Positions 5,786-6,352 of a stretch of DNA of 6,352 nt are shown here, one piece after another. Position 1 is the stretch's first letter; the number at the start of each line of letters is the position of its first letter. The DNA comes from Pseudomonadota bacterium (GTDB taxonomy: Bacteria; Bdellovibrionota; JAFGOL01), in NCBI GenBank assembly GCA_026390535.1, contig JAPLFT010000176.1, positions 1 to 6,352 of the forward strand, in the 5' to 3' direction. The position numbers and the translations under genes are program-made. A model generated the notes under the pieces. It had not been told where the DNA came from, did no database searches, and saw only the letters and a program-made list of their open reading frames with translations.

Positions 5786-6352
5786 TTAAAATAATTCGTC
5801 GTACCACATCTGTACATTATTTTTTACTTTATCGCAGAAACCTTTTCCCCTAACCACAAGTTTATTGACCGGTCTTTCAGATTTACTGCCGTATATAATC
5901 AGACCAACGGCGGTGGAATAAATAGGGCTCTGAACGATATTTTTTAATCCGCCAAAATTTGTAGGCCAGCCTTTTCTTACCGGCATATCAAAGATGATAT
6001 CGGAAAGTTCCGTTATACCTTTTAATAACGAAGTTCCGCCTGTTAAAACTATGCCGGAAGACAACAGATCGTAATACTCACTCTTTTTTAGTTCATTGTT
6101 TATTATTGTAAGTGTTTCTTTCATCCTTGCTTCTATTACTTCCGCCAGAAGATTCTTAGGAATATTTTGCATTCCTCTTCCACCGACGACCGGAATGTCA
6201 ACATATGAATCCCTTTCAACCATGCTTGCAAGAGCGTATCCGTAACTCTTTTTTAATTCTTCTGCTGCGTAAGGAGGTGTCCTAAGACACTGTGCTATAT
6301 CCTGAGTAATATGATTTCCACCTATAGGTATAACAGCCGAATAAACTACACT
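5786..6352 (-). CDS. ftsA: Cell division protein FtsA, N-terminus outside the window
   Basis: Actin-like ATPase that tethers FtsZ filaments to the membrane. The visible part is 188 residues to the stop, roughly the C-terminal half of a normal FtsA. The frame is open to the window edge, so the Met at 6223 is internal. Visible motifs: AVIPIGGNHITQDIA near the left end, then RTPPYAAEELKKSYGYAL, both matching FtsA; the nucleotide-binding GIVLTGGTSLLKGI from about visible residue 100; and YSTAVGLIIYG further on. The last ~20 residues (FCDKVKNNVQMWYDELF at the end) resemble the amphipathic membrane-targeting helix that ends FtsA in other bacteria. ftsZ follows after 15 nt. The 1A/1C domains and the ATPase phosphate-1 motif are off-window and cannot be judged. 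Confidence 0.96.
   Translation of the reverse strand, partial: SVVYSAVIPIGGNHITQDIAQCLRTPPYAAEELKKSYGYALASMVERDSYVDIPVVGGRGMQNIPKNLLAEVIEARMKETLTIINNELKKSEYYDLLSSGIVLTGGTSLLKGITELSDIIFDMPVRKGWPTNFGGLKNIVQSPIYSTAVGLIIYGSKSERPVNKLVVRGKGFCDKVKNNVQMWYDELF

Noticed and set aside
5256..5789. Long plus-strand open frame opposite ftsZ
   Set aside because: It is antisense to a strongly conserved ftsZ region, its Pro/Ser/Ala-rich product mirrors FtsZ glycine codons, and it has no recognisable domain.

Overview
The window is an AT-rich bacterial segment with six protein-coding genes packed almost end to end. Two of them run off the window edges. No RNA genes, insertion sequences, CRISPR arrays or prophage genes were seen. 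A Gram-negative bacterium with an active sigma-54 system is suggested by two AAA+ sigma-54 activators, a well-formed -24/-12 promoter, and FtsA followed by FtsZ carrying a classical C-terminal peptide. From memory, the FtsZ core resembles those of deltaproteobacteria-like lineages (Desulfobacterota, Myxococcota, Nitrospirota and relatives), but the sequence alone does not settle the taxon.

Layout. Positions 1-968 (+) hold the AAA+ and helix-turn-helix part of a sigma-54-dependent activator whose N-terminal regulatory domain lies upstream of the window. Convergent to it, 1023-2252 (-) is a second, diverged sigma-54 activator with an unrecognised N-terminal domain and GAFTNA in place of GAFTGA. 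A 173-bp divergent intergenic region (2253-2425) carries a near-consensus sigma-54 promoter reading into this second activator, plus short inverted repeats. On the other side, 2426-4051 (+) is a full-length L-glutamate gamma-semialdehyde (delta-1-pyrroline-5-carboxylate) dehydrogenase of the ALDH4 type. It is followed after 4 nt by a GAF-fold free methionine-(R)-sulfoxide reductase (4056-4508, +). Two bases further on, 4511-5770 (-) is ftsZ, preceded by the C-terminal half of ftsA (5786-6352, -), which continues out of the window.

How the genes relate. ftsA-ftsZ is the standard cell-division pair, apparently co-transcribed. The dehydrogenase and the sulfoxide reductase look like a two-gene operon joining amino-acid catabolism with repair of an oxidised amino acid. 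The second activator appears to be transcribed from a sigma-54 promoter, so it probably sits below another activator in a cascade. The convergent first activator, whose contact loop is functional-looking (GSFTGA), is a reasonable but unproven candidate. Most of the window is ordinary conserved gene content. The part most worth a second look is the second activator with its altered contact loop, its sigma-54 promoter and its unknown sensor domain.
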